DNA from: Watersipora subatra
Lineage: Eukaryota; Bryozoa; Gymnolaemata; Cheilostomatida; Watersiporidae
DNA length: 64,000 nt
Assembly: GCF_963576615.1 (NCBI RefSeq)
Contig: NC_088712.1
Span: 30,719,870 to 30,783,869 of the forward strand
Direction: 5' to 3'
Below are positions 32,985-47,000 of the stretch, piece after piece. The position numbers and the translations under genes were made by a program. The notes under the pieces are model-generated. The model was given only the letters and a program-made list of their open reading frames with translations, ran no database searches and was not told the origin of the DNA. How positions within the stretch are numbered: the stretch's first letter is position 1; every line of letters starts with the position of its first letter.

Positions 32985-33066
32985 CCTGCCCTTCCCTACA
33001 CTTGCCCTTCCCTACACCTGCCCTTCCCTGCCCCTGCCCTTCACTACACCTGCCCTTCCCTACACC
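32985..33066 (+). repeat. 17-bp pyrimidine-rich tandem repeat
   Basis: About five copies of CCTGCCCTTCCCTACAC. A separate pure CT run lies at about 33390-33412. The open frames across it are artefacts. Confidence 0.85.
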
Positions 33067-34168
33067 AAGTAGTTATTTAACTAATAGGAGGCGTTTTGTT
33101 CATGCAGTCAAGTCAATTAAATACATATACACATTGCTGTTCTCAGAAACCTCCACAATATCTGTTACGCAAACACAGGTCATGCTTTATTTAGACTAGC
33201 AGTTAATGTTGCTTAGAAATCAAAGTACTTCTTTGTGTCTGCTCATACTAATATAAATATTTATTCTTAGTCAACCATACTAGTCTACCTGTGACTTATC
33301 ATTCTTTCCTTGTTTGTGCTATAATCTTTTCTGGAAACTCAACTGTTTTCTCTCACTCAGCTCTTGTACTTGCAATGTTTATTTATCTCCCTCTCTCTCT
33401 CTCTCTCTCTTTCTCACAGTCGATCATTTCAATTATGGCTGTCATACAGAAGATAAATAAATTGGCAAGGTGTAGTGTTTGGCATAAGGCGTAGTAGTTT
33501 TTTTTTGCGGAAGTAGGAATATAATGGGTAGTCAGGCAGATTGGAGACACGATTATGGTTTAGGCTTTATCACTGACCTACCTGCATCTCTGTTTTCCGC
33601 TTTCTCTTACCATTTGTTTGAGTCTAGTTCTATCTACTTCATGTTACACTTGGCTACATCTTTGTATCTCAGCGTATATATATATATAGTTTATATAGAG
33701 TCTCGTTTTAGAAGAAATCAATGACCTCTAAAAGCATTTGTTTTTAAAACTCTTATTTTTAACAATTACTCAAGTTCAAGTTTACATGTATCTGATCAGC
33801 CCAAGTTGTGGCAAAGTTAAAAGACAACATTCAGTTTGTACTGTACTGTTATTTTATGAGTTAAACTAAATATGTTGTATCTGGGTGTTACAAACTCCTA
33901 GTCATTTACAATAGGCTTTTGCGTTGTCACGTTTTCACATTTTTATGTCTTTATATGCCTTCTGCATTGTGTTTCATTAAAGGTGCCTGTTAGCCTATTT
34001 GTATCTCTCATAATAGGAGGCTTTTTAAATGAGGTTTGTGACATTATGTTATATTATATATTATATTATACTATATTATATATTATATTATATATTTTAT
34101 GTGGCATTATATTTTATTTCAGTATGAAGGATACAAGAAGAGGTGCATAGGCACTGCATACTTACTAT
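33067..34168. other. no recognised gene
   Basis: AT-rich sequence with a TATATTATA-type microsatellite near 34045-34100. The frames at 33291 and 33524 show hydrophobic stretches but no initiator or splice support. Confidence 0.45.
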
Positions 34169-34170
34169 TA

Positions 34171-34680
34171 CAGTATAGGCGCCCCTACAACGTAAATAGT
34201 CCATTCCAGAAACGTTTATGTTATAGGGAATTCGTGTTATAAGAATAGGATAATACATGTAAACTGCCTAATCCGTTCCAAGATTTTTCTAAAATCACTC
34301 CTTTGGCCATGCAAAAGTAAAAAACTTGACATAACTCTTTTAATTTGTCAGCTGTACCGTAACTGCGGTATTTTTGGTTTGTATCAACAACTTTTCTCCT
34401 TTTTTGTGACCAATCTCATTGGTTTTATAAACCAAGATTGCGGTAAATATAAAACAAGTTGACGCACATTTTACAATGTATACAACGGCGTATACAACAA
34501 GAGTGCACATTTTCGATGTTCATTTGCAACGAACTGCTTATTTTTTTTAAACAGCAAAGTCTATTCTGCAAAGTAAAACTAACAACAAATATGTTGAACG
34601 CCTACAATAAGGCAAAACAACAAAATCTGTTTGTCAAGTCATCTAACCGGGATGCCGAGAAGATTAACTTTAAATGATTG
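34171..34680 (+). mobile_element. CAGT-ended DNA transposon, copy 3
   Basis: It begins CAGTATAGGCGCCCCTACAA directly after TA and follows the left half of copy 1 (10138) through the tgcggtatttttggtttgta and acaacttttctcc landmarks. A plus-strand frame at 34459-34677 inside has no recognisable transposase motif. The right end could not be located. Confidence 0.55.
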
Positions 34681-36107
34681 TGGTCTCCCCTTCAATCACC
34701 AACCTATTCACCATTCATATCCCGTCTTACAGCAGCCTTTTACCACTAATCTGATCTCATAGCCGTGATTTGATTTGCTACAAACGTGAGAGAACAACTT
34801 CTTTTGTAAAGAGGTGCAAATGTAGAACTTCTAAAAAACTGGTGAAATATTTATTTGGCAATGATTGGAATGAAATAACAACTTAATAAAAATGTTTTGA
34901 ACAGACGTGTTTAAAAAATGGCTTGATGATTTTATTGCTGTTCTGCATACTTTCCACTTGGTCTGTTATTAGCTTGCGAGGAACGCATGAGGAAAACAAG
35001 TTTTACAACTATGCTGACGCTAGATCTGATGTCATAACAGCTATTAGAGCCGATGTCACTGACCAATAGGCTGTCAGATCATAATCTCATCAAAGTGCTG
35101 ATGCGCTGTTAATGGGCGCTGACCGCGTAACGAATCATTGGTGTCATATAGAGCTTGACAGCTGCAGCAGAGTGCAAACATTGATAGGTTGTTATAAAGG
35201 ATATTATTACACAACAAACTTCAGTAAGTGTTATATATAGTTTATATAGTTTTAGCTAGATTAAAAACTTTTTTGTTCTAATTCTCACTCTTTTCATGTT
35301 TGGGTACATTAAACTGATATGGAAAGTAAAGATAATCAAAATCGATTGCTTAAACTTTCATGGATGTTTTGAATGTTTTAAGCTAAAATTTTACCATTGG
35401 AAAATATTTAGAATGTAAAATAAAACTTTTAAACAATGATCATTGATTGATGATTGACAGTTTTAGCTGACACTGAAAAAACTTGCTCTCAGGTTGATAT
35501 AATTTAGAACTGGGGCCAAATGGGATTGATTAATATAAGATTTATTAAAGCAACAGCCAAATTTGTGCCAGAGATGAGCCTATAAAAACATGTGATTACA
35601 TTAAATGCGCCAGTTAATCACTCGAAATTACAAATTTAATTTTGACAACATTTTTCTAAGATAGCCTATTTATTTAGCCAATGTGACCAAATAACAGACG
35701 ACTGAAAGATAGAAGCATAAACATATTATGAAGCAAAAATTGTTTAGAGAGCATTAAAGCACTTGACTGACAAGCACTTGCAGGGCCTGTCATTTACTGG
35801 CTTCTGTCTGTCATCAGGTATGTCATGATATGTTTGCAGAGTTTTGGGCGTATCTGGTAAACTTTCTCTTAGGTACTCAAAGTTGTTTATTTTGGTCAGT
35901 TTACAATGAAAATTACGCAAGAATGTTGGAAATTGTTAAAAAATTTCCTTAAAGAAGTCAAAGGAAATAACAAATCATATAGAAGGCTGACAGATAAATC
36001 GACACAAATCTTTTTGGAAACAATTTTATAAATACATACCAGGACCTTGTCAGACTGGCGCACCGTGAGGGATTGTCGGTTGTAATAACTAATTGCATAA
36101 CTATTCC
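34681..36107. other. no recognised gene
   Basis: AT-rich intergenic sequence with no supported feature. Confidence 0.45.
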
Positions 36108-36290
36108 GAAATATGGCAAGTTGGTTGACTGGTGCAGGTGGTGAAGTGTTGGTCGATTAAACTGAAAGTCATAAGTTTAAATCCTGTTGAAATTGTAAAT
36201 TTTCCTGACATCCAAGTGCGGTGACAGACAGACGAACAAAGAAGGTTCCACTAATAATTTTTATTATAATAAAGCTGATAGTGGACAGCT
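36108..36290 (+). mobile_element. tRNA-derived SINE
   Basis: An A-box-like TGGTGCAGGTGG lies at about 36131 and a B-box-like AAGTTTAAATCC at about 36172. They are followed by gacagacagacgaacaaag and an attataataaag tail. The same layout as 3290-3492 in the opposite orientation supports one SINE family. Confidence 0.6.
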
Positions 36291-38030
36291 CCTTGACTCA
36301 TAAAATTAATTTCAAATGCAGTTAGTTTTTAAATATTTATTTAAACATTATATTAAATGTATATTTAATTTTTATATACAGCATGTATGCTGTGAGCTGC
36401 TTTCTGATTTATGTGGGGCCACATGTACAACTGCAAAACCTGTGCATGTCTACTCCTTTTATTTTACCTCATCTCACATTGCCATGTACATATTTCTCTT
36501 GTTGGGAAAAATATGTAAGGATTTGCTGGCTGAACAAGCAAAAGAGCAGTCTGAGCTCTTACAGAAGATTGTTGCATTCCAGTCTTTTTTTGATGCGCTT
36601 CACAACTTTTTTTTAACGTAGTCACTTTTTTACCGCTCACTAACCCACGAGCTGTTGGGTTTGCATCGATAGGCAGGGGTTGTCAAGAGTTCAGTTGGTT
36701 ATTTACCAGCATTTAGACATCTCACAAAGCCTGAAAAAATTAGCTATTGCTTTACTTGCCTCAGTAGTCTTTGTCGCAACAGCAAAAGGCTCATAATTAT
36801 AGCAAATTGGTTTAGCTAAGCTGCAGATAATTTTTTGTAACTAGCAAGTCAGGAGTTGTGCCCTCTCTTCAAAAGAGCAGTTAACTGTTAAATTTTTAAA
36901 TTTTGCAGAATATTTCACTGGCGGTAGTGTTTTCTAAACTCCATGCTTTTTACAGCTAGTTCTGAGACTTGCATTTGTAGCAGCAATTGAAATACTTCTG
37001 TAAATACTATACAGTTAGTATCTATAGCAGTTTATACTTTTATATACTTATATATGATATTAAATATCATTTTTTATCCACCTCAACGGTGCTCTCAAGG
37101 CCAACCTAGATTTATCTGAGTGAGCCATTTGAATATTAGCTTTATATATAGAGAGTTCGTATACAGGAAACACGAATGAAAAAACTGCATGTACCTTTGA
37201 TGATAGTCAGCCAAAATTTGCTCAAAGTTTAATCAGAAGCTTTGAGAATTCAAAGTCAATCAAAACTTTAAAACCTGCCAAACAATTGGTAAAATTCCTG
37301 AGTTATCATGCTCAATTTTCTGACACTTACTCTACTATGAAAGCCAATAGAAAAACAATCGAACTACAAAAGATAGATATTTCATGTCAAATAGTATCAG
37401 TTGTCTTGGTTTAATATTAATTAGTGGTTTCTCTTTCACATTAGTGTAGAAACTATTTCTAAATTAGTACGTATCTGTCAAGGACAATATCTGTTAACCG
37501 TGTCATAGAAACATAGTGACTAAAGGTTACCTTGAGGGTGAACCGTGTCATAGAAACATAGTGACTAAAGGTTACCTTGAGGGTGAACCGTGTCATAGAA
37601 ACATAGTGACTAAAGGTCTAAAGGTTTCTTGGCTTCAGACACTTAACACAGTGAGCAGAATGAAACAGTCAAACTTGTTAAAATAATCGAATGTTTACAT
37701 CTTATATCTGAGATTTAGAGCATTTCTGCAGTCTCTTGCAATTTTATAGCAGTCACCAAACCTTCAGATTACAATATACTAGCAGTAGGCCAGGGGATGC
37801 CTGAGATTTTTCAATTTTAATCAAATAATTTGCAGGTAGTTGTTTGAAAGGTGGATTCTCAGGAACCAGGTATAATTTTGCAACTAAGTGTTTTTGGCGA
37901 TCTGGCAGAAGGTATGAAGTTTATGGGTACAAAGTTTGACCAAAATCGGACAGCAAACATGGAAGCGCATGTTTACACAATGACGAAGTGGAGTATATTA
38001 ATATAGATTGCCATGACTTATGCTCTTGCA
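36291..38030. other. sequence upstream of gene A, with a 45-bp tandem repeat
   Basis: 37497-37620 holds about 2.8 copies of a 45-bp unit containing AACCGTGTCATAGAAACATA and CTAAAGGTTACCTTGA. The frame at 36316-36621 is hydrophobic but has no supporting signals. An acceptor-like tgctcttgcag ends at 38031, so gene A may have an upstream untranslated exon here. Confidence 0.5.
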
Positions 38031-38047
38031 GGAAAACTAAACGTGAC

Positions 38048-41000
38048 ATGCTTATCACAAAGCTGTACCTGCTGTTGCTGAATTTGGCTGCTTTCATCGG
38101 CTGTACCTCGGCGGAATATTTGTCTTTCAACTTTAACCCTGCAGCCCCAGAACATGTTCACGCACACATGTTTACATTTGGTAATGGTACAGTGCCAGTA
38201 GCGGAAGGCCCAAATCCCTTCGCTAACAATGCACTCAATGGTGAAGAATTTTTCGGAAGGCACCTTCAGTGGGAGGAGGAGACCATCATGCAACGCAGAC
38301 AAGTGAGATTTTTACAAATTAAAACTTAGCACTTTATTTTTTGTAATAAATATAACTAATTGATATAGTAGTAAGACTTGCATCACCATCTTTGGTAGTA
38401 ACATCGGTTAGGTTAGATATTAATGTACAACTATAAATGTAAGTCTCTCTTTCCAAGTAGCATGTTTTGTGAGGTGTGGGTGATCACGGTTCTCCACCAT
38501 TTCATTTCCCTTGTCTTTTTAACAATGCTTGCTCCGATACCTTTGCTTGCTCCGATGCTTCTGCTTGCGCTCTCTTTTTCACTCACTCTATTACTCACTC
38601 ACTCACTCTCTCACTTACTCTCTCACTCACTCATTCTCTCACTTACTCCCACTCACTTACTCACTCTCTCACTTACTCCCACTCACTCACTCTTTCATTC
38701 TCACTCTCACTCATTCACTCACTCACTTTTTCATTCTCACTCTCTCTCACTCATTCACACTCTCACTCACTCTCTCACTCTCTCATTCACTCACTCTCAC
38801 TCACTCTCTCACTCACACTCTCACTCACTCTATCACTCACTTACTCTCTCATTCTCTCACATACTCACTCTCTCACTCACTCACTTTCTCACTTATTCTC
38901 ACTCACTCACTATTTCATTCTCACTCTCTCTCTCTCACTCACTCACTCACTCACTCTTTCATTCTCACTCTCTCTCACTCACACTCTCACTCACCCTCTC
39001 ACTCACTCTTTCATTCTCTCACTCGCTCACTCTCTCACTCACTCATTCACTCACTCTCACTCACTCACACTCTCACTCACTCCCACTCTCACTCACTCTC
39101 TCACTTACTCACTCTTTCATTCTCTCACTCACTCGCTCACTCTCTCACTCGCTCACTCTCTCACTCACTCATTCACTCTCACTCATTCACTCACTCTCTC
39201 ACTCACTCATTCACACTCTCACTCACTCTCTCACTCACTCATTCATTCACTCTCTCTCCTTCTCTTTCTCACTCTCTTTCTCTCTCACTTTCCTTATACA
39301 GACCTATTAACATTACATTGACTTGATTTATTTTATAAAAAAAACAACGCAATTAAACATTATTGCAAACTAAAGCAAGTTCTCCTGTGTATCTCTATCA
39401 CCATGACTACCTTTGCAATTACCATTTTCTGCAGTTCAAAGCCTCCACTTTCCTTTGCCTTTCTCAAAGGTGAAGTAATCAAAACAAACCAAACTTCATT
39501 AATTCCAATAAATTACTTTCTTTACAATTCTAACTTTCTCCATCATACGTTTGTTATATTGCTGTGTTGTCATCTGCAGTTTGCACTATGTAGTTTGATA
39601 TGTTTGTGAAATGTAGGATGAATTAGTTTAATTTCCTTTGCTTAGGCTTTCCATTTCTTCCAGATACCGCCAAGTTCTCTAAACCCTCCTTTATGTACAT
39701 AAGAAACTCCAGCTGTCTTTTCCTGATTGTTCTTATTATATTAAACTCCTTCCTTTGCTTTTTTTAACACTTCAAGTTGTGGTGTGATTCCTTTCAGATA
39801 AACATTCGCCATAGCAACCATATTGCTATAGCTTCCAGTCGTAAAGTCATAATAAAATGTTAACGTGAATTTCTCATTTGGTTAAAAATATGACTGACCA
39901 GCTGTATACAGACAGTAATTCTTTTAGCATCCTAAAAAGCCTATAGTTATAATCAAACATCTTTCTTCCTAGTTTAATTGGTTCTTGTTCCTACTTCATA
40001 TGTTGGATCAAATATTCCCATCATATTGCATGGAAATTAAATTAATTCGTCCTGCATTTCACAAACATATCAAACTACATAGTGCAAACTGCAGATGACA
40101 GCCCAGCAATATAACAAATGTATTATGGAAAAAGTTAGAATTGTAAAAAAACTAATTTAATGGAACTAATAAAGTGTAATTTGTTTTGATTACTTCACCT
40201 TTGAGAACGGCAAAGGAAAGTGGAAGCTTTGAACTGCAGAATATGGCCATTGTAAAGGTAGTCATGGTGATAGAGATACACAAGAGAACTTGTTTTAATT
40301 TGCAATAATGTTTAATTGTTTTGTTTTTTATAAAATAAATTAAGTCGATGTAATGTTAATAGGTCTGTATAAGGAATGAGCATAAATCACTTTAAAGCTG
40401 TCAGTAAACATAGCATTAGTTTAGTTGTTGTACTCCAAAGCTAAACTATTGCATTTTTACAAAAATCTAAATATGACAAACATACCTTTATGTGCTGCAT
40501 TTTTGGGTACAAAGGCCACAATAGAAATCGGCTAAAATTCTCGGGCTGTTTGTAGCAGCAAATATATACTAGAGTAAACCATAGAAAGGCAGAGTCCTTG
40601 TATTTACTTGTCATAACTACTAGATAAGGAAGCGTTGTCATTTTTAGTAATGTGAGAGCATTGTTGTCTGTGTCTCGTCATTCCAATTGTTTGACAGATA
40701 GCTGCTCTATGATATGACATCTTCTAGCAGGTGTTTTTTTGGCTAAAAGCTTATATCTTATTATTAAGAGCTTTGTTAATTTCAAAATATGAGCTTTACA
40801 TTTTTGGTTGATATAAAGGTTGGTTGTAGAATATAAAGAGGTCAATAAAGAAAATAGGTGCCTAGAATTGTATCTGGTTTTGCGTAACTACTTTAATTGC
40901 TGTCACATGTATGTTTGTTGTTGCTCTTTTTTACAGCACCGTCTTGAGGAATGTTTGTTTCAAATGTAATTTCCATACAACGGCTTGCTTCTGAGGCATA

Positions 41001-44000
41001 TTTAAACTGATTGTCTATTTCAATGCTTGTATTTGATAATGAAACTTGCTTCGGTGCATATTACTCTACATATATAAATGTCAGTGTTTGGTTGGTTTGT
41101 CTGTTGGTCTGTTGTGTGTCCAGTTATAGCGATAAAGTTTTATGAACGAAAAATGAGCTTTACATGAGAATTGAACTCGGAACCTACAGGTCCGGGTTCA
41201 CATTGCTACGCAATGGTTTAGCACATCATTCCTATTACACCTGCCAATCTTTAATGGTGATTGGTTAAAATGCCGACACTTCATCTAGCCTTCTTAAAGA
41301 GTACAAAGCAACCTTTTTTCCTACCACTAGCTTAAGTTATAATAACTGCTTTTATTTAAAAGCTTAAAAAAGAGCTCAAGCTACTCAAATGCATTGGGTA
41401 AACAAACTTAGCCAATTAAAAATAAATTTTCTATGCTAAAACCTTTTTTATTACTCGAGCAACGCTGGGCCTTCATCTAGTTTTCTTATACATATTAGTA
41501 TAGATATAGCTTCATCGTAAAAGGATACTTTTCCTTGCTCAATGAACAGTCAGATCTCAAAAGTGTGTAAGCTAGAGTACAGTCAAACGTCTTTTTACAA
41601 ATACAGTCGAACATTTACTTACAAATACAATCACAACTCATTTTACAAATACAGTCAAACCTCTACTTACAGATACAGTCAAGCCTAGATTTACAAATAC
41701 AGTCAGTCCTAGGTTTACAATTGTTTTGACTTGCAAAGCTACCAACAAATGACATCAGATTTCAGGCAGTATTTGACGCTAGACCTGAAGTAACTTGTAA
41801 CATACAATGTTCAAAGTTTGTTGACACAGTTTTGTGAGTAAGAATAGAGAGTAGTGTAGAAACAACATCAATAATAAATTTGTTTGGTTCAAACCAAGTT
41901 TAGTCTTATCAAGTCTAAATTTAAGTAAGTTACATCGCTTATTTCTATTATCACCTCTACCTTCTCACTCAAACATCTCTAAACCTTCACTCTGCCCATC
42001 CGCCTTTTAGTATCGCAATGATAGTAATCATAATAATAATAATAGGCCGCAGAATGATCTCATACCTGGTAGAGATGTTCTTCAACACAGAAATCGACAA
42101 TTCTAGGGACAGCACAGATTTTAAAGGAAAGTTCTAAAGTCAAAGAATTCAGTGACAACCAACTGGTCCTTAGATAGTGTTTGAGCTCACATGCAACCAG
42201 GCTTATAAGTTGTGATAAAAACCTCCCAAAACAACAACAATAATAATAACAGTAACAATAGTAGTAGTCATAATAATGCTTTTCTTTATTACTCGTTACT
42301 TTATTAGTTCAAGTTTTTGCGTATAATTTAGTTTATTATGTTTAATTTTATATTTTAAACCTATATTTTGAACCTTTTACTGCTAAACGCAATTATCTGT
42401 AGTATCTGTTTAGGATTTAACACAATTTTTAGGTTGTGGAACCAAAACTTTTGACTGAAAAACTAACATTAATTTAGCCCATAGCTGTTTGATCAAAGAT
42501 GACAATAAATATATTCATAGACTTATCACCTAGTAAATTGTATCTATTAAACATTAATATTTTTTATCTTTAAAAGGTTTTTTCAGTTTTTTAAAACAAC
42601 TTTTTAAAAGGGTAATAGTAGATCACGTATACTTTATAGCATAAGTGTATATGATGCAATATAGCAAAAGTTAATATTGAATCTACTATTAGTATTTTCA
42701 AAGAAATTTAATATTTTATAAAGCTTGTATGTTCTCGTAGCTTTAAAGCTGGCAATGTTGCATGTAGGAAGAGGGCATCTTTTCATTCGGTAAATGTCGA
42801 TAAACTGTGCTGCCTCAACTTTTTGCTGGTTTAATTATAAACTTTTATGGACTATTTCCATACTCATAATAATTAATGTGTTGTAACTTATGTACATTGC
42901 ACATAACATGTACTCTTGCTAACAATAATTTTCTCAAATTTAATTAATTTATATGCAGCTGTATTATTTGTTTTCGAATTTTCAGGTTTTGCTAGATTAG
43001 TTCTAAAATTAATCGAAGATTAACTGATCCAGACCAGTTATTAATCGCGATTAATTTTTTTAATCGGTGTGCATCTCTAAATATTAGCATTGTAATTAGC
43101 CTTGTACCTTCTCTAGGAAGCTCTCTATTTCTGGAAGGAGAGGTTTGGACTCGATGGAGAGGAGTTGATGCAGACAGGGCAAGGAGTTGTTCTCAGATAC
43201 CAAATAAGTCCGGAGGTGAATGAAAGGGCTTACATGATGAATATGCCTTGTCCTACGCCTCCTGAAGGTAAGACAACGCTCTATTTATAGGGATTTTAAG
43301 GTATGAAAATGATAATATTCATAGATCTTCACTGTCGCAAGCGATATCCTGTTTGCATTCAAGATGGTGTGCCGAACTTTTTACTATAGTCACTTGTATT
43401 ACGATGAAAGCTGTAATTACCACTAATAAAGTTGTAAATGAGAAAACCTAAAAACAGATTCGCTGAGTGATGGCGAAAATAGTTGAGACGCCTAGCCTAT
43501 GAGTGAAATAACTAGAAATTCATGATCATATTGAAATAACCTGACTGTTACAGCAGCTAGATGATTAAAACTATATATTGTCTAATTCTTCATACTGTCA
43601 GGAGTATGTTGAAACCAATTATATTAATATTATAATTAGCTGGTTTTTATTATGAACTTTTTTACTAGGCAACAAAATTCAACTACAATATCTAGCAAGA
43701 TTTTGATTACACTCAATCTATGACACAGTGTCTGCTAGATATCATATTAAAATAATTTTGGACAATTCTTTGTATAATTTGGCAGCATCTAGCAGACACT
43801 GTGTCATAGATTGACCGTAATAGAAATTTTGCTAGATATTGTAGTTGAAGATGCTGCCCAGTAATAAATTCATTATAAAAACCAGCTAACAATAATATTA
43901 ATATAATTGGTTTCAACATACTCCTGACAGTATGAAGAATTAGACAATATATAGTTTTAATCATCTAGCTGCTGTAACAGTCAGGTTATTACAATATGAA

Positions 44001-47000
44001 CATGAATTTCTAGTTATTTCACTCATAGGCTAGGCCTCTCAACTATTTTGGCCATCACTGTAACTCAGCGATAGATATGCTGTAACACTGTAAATATGCT
44101 GACCTAAACTACAGCTATGTATGTGTGACAATAATAAAATTGAATTTCTAATATTTGGCACTGACAATTATTTTTGACAGAATTAAAATCTGAGTGCAAT
44201 TGTTCCTTTGAACGAGTCATGATTTCATACGAAGCATATCTATGCAAACCTCTCCATGAACCAGACAATCAAATTACTCTTCACTGCTAACTAGGACAGC
44301 TGCTATTGTATTTGAAATGCAATAAATTTTTTTTAACTGCAATAGAATATAATAAGAATAATATAATAGAATATGGAGAGTTTTGTGGCATTTAGATTTC
44401 TCAAAGTTAAAAAAATTATAGCAGATAAAAATACCCTAAATATCTGCTTAAACAAACATTTTAAAATTTGGCATCATTCAAAGGTCATGAGGTAGTAGAT
44501 GGAGGATTCCAGCTTTTTGTCACACGAGAAGATGGTGTCGAAGTATTTAATCCTGCTAAAGGAAAGGTTGTACTCTACCCATTCCAGACAAACCTAGTCT
44601 ATTCCTGGCTTAAAATTCACATTAGGGAGGAAGGAGAAGATTGCGGGCTAGAGTACCCTCCCCCTGAGTGGATCATCTTAAGATACCAGGTATGTGTCTT
44701 GTCTTTGCATGTCTTCATATTAAGAGAAACTAGACTGAACTTATCTGTATATCTAGTAGCATCAACTTAGCTCATATAAAATTGGCACTCACCAGCAGGT
44801 ACACAGGCTGACAAAACAACAAACAGGCTGCCAATGAGCATTCATTCCAACCACAAAAACTTATGCAAGCATTTTCTGGTGGCTAAAAGGCAGCTTTATA
44901 TATTTTGGCAGTTTGCTTTTCTATTGTATTATGCATGCTCTACAAGTCTAGCGCAGTAAAAAATCCTATGACCTATGATCTATAACCTATGACCTTCAAT
45001 TGTTTAAAGGCGAATCTCATTTCCATTGTTGGCAGCAGTTCAAACAGCTGCTCTATAATAAACTGATAAGTTCTTAGAATTGATGCAGTTTAATGCCAGA
45101 ATAATATTTATTGTCTGTCTGCCTTGTCAGCAACTCAAACACTGAGGCCTGCTGACATCAGCTATTGCCTCTGATACAGACAGATCTTTTCAACTGTGTC
45201 TGTTAGGAAATTCTTATGATTGACTAGCTAGTATCACTTTCTATCAAGAACTGATGAAGAAAAATTAGAATACTTTCACAAATCATGCTTTAGAGTTATA
45301 CTAGCTGATATGGACGGTTATGACTAGCGTCTAAACACCGTTAATGCTGAAAAACTAAATGCGTTTATAGATATTTGCTGTCTAAAATACTCAAATCATA
45401 TCTCCAATCTGCCTGACCATCCACTACATTCATATTTATACTAGTAGACCTTATACCAGACACCAACACTTTATACACATTATAGAACCAAGTTATACAA
45501 AAAGAGCTTTTCTTTCAATACGCTTCATTTACATTATTCTTTTTTGTTTTTTATTTTTGTCTGATAGTCTATTTACTCTAAACGACCTTGACCTTGACCG
45601 GTGTAAATGAAATTAATATCTATTTAACATTAGACTCAGCAAACCTGGAAATTTATTTCATTTTCAACGTAAATGGTTTCACAACAAAAACCCATGAGCC
45701 TGTTCATTAAAGACAATTGTCTTTCATGCATGCGAGGGCGTATATGTGAAATTTGAATCAGATAGATTGTGGTACATTTATACAGAGAACGAAAGGTCTA
45801 AGATTACCAATTAATCCTGTCACTACTTGAAGTGAACCTGTTTTTATACATTAAATAAGTAGTGAGTCCATTCTTATAACTCTTCCTTCTCATGAGAATT
45901 TATTAACATCACTCTTATTATAGTAAATATTATTCCTCAACCTTGGAATTTATTAACATCACTCTTATTATAGTAAATATTATTCCTCAACCTTGGAATT
46001 TATTAACATCACTCTTATTATAGTAAATATTATTCCTCAACCTTGGAATTTATTAACATCTCTCTTATTATAGTAAATATTATTCCTCAACCTTGGAAAT
46101 TATTAACATTACTCTTATTATAGTAAATATTATTCCTCAACTTTGGAATTTATTAACATCACTCTTATTATAGTAAATACTATTCTATGATTTTGGAATG
46201 TGGTGAAGTGGTACAAGTAGTCAAGTGTCAATCTACAAACTTCAGGCCACGAGTTTAAGACCAGCAGACGGAAATCTCTTACAGAACGCTTCAATTCCCA
46301 CTTACATGTATATCATTTTTTCAGAATGACAGTTTCATACAGGGTCACAAAATTACATTAAACCCTTCAGCAGCTATATGTAATCACTCGGGTATGAGTC
46401 AGCCTACACTCATTCATACACTGCTTTTACTTACTGTAGATCACATGTCGCTTTTTATTGCTACATTATTAGAAATAGAAGTTGTCATCACTTACTCAAG
46501 GGGATTCATAGACTGAACAAAAGCTTATGTTCTGTAAATATTTAACTCCACTTTTTACAGTGGACAGTCAAATATTTCATATTATTCATACCAGGATCAG
46601 GCTATTGAAATGATAAACTGTGCAGCTAATGCTTTCCTAAACACCACACTTCAGCTTGAAGGTAAAGCTGTACATGTATTTCTAAAATAACAGATGTCCA
46701 TTAAACACGGTGCTAAAAATATATATATAATATTAATATATATTACCATATATACGTATGTATATATGCATATGCATATATATGTTTATATATACTTTTT
46801 TAGCAATGAATTATTTCAATATGTAATATTAATATTATTTATTTATTATTAATAATATTATATTAATAATGTAATATTATTTGGTAGTATTATATTACGA
46901 TTAACTATTTCTATATATAGGATTTTTATTATATAATATATATAATGCTATTATTTTTATTTATTATTATTAATATTATAATATAATATTATTCAATAAC

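Noticed and set aside
38423..39326. Three overlapping 265-295-residue open frames
   Set aside because: All three frames are open because the sequence is a CACT/CTCT microsatellite within gene A intron 1.
43713..43964. 83-residue minus-strand frame
   Set aside because: It lies inside a palindrome arm and has no domain or splice support.
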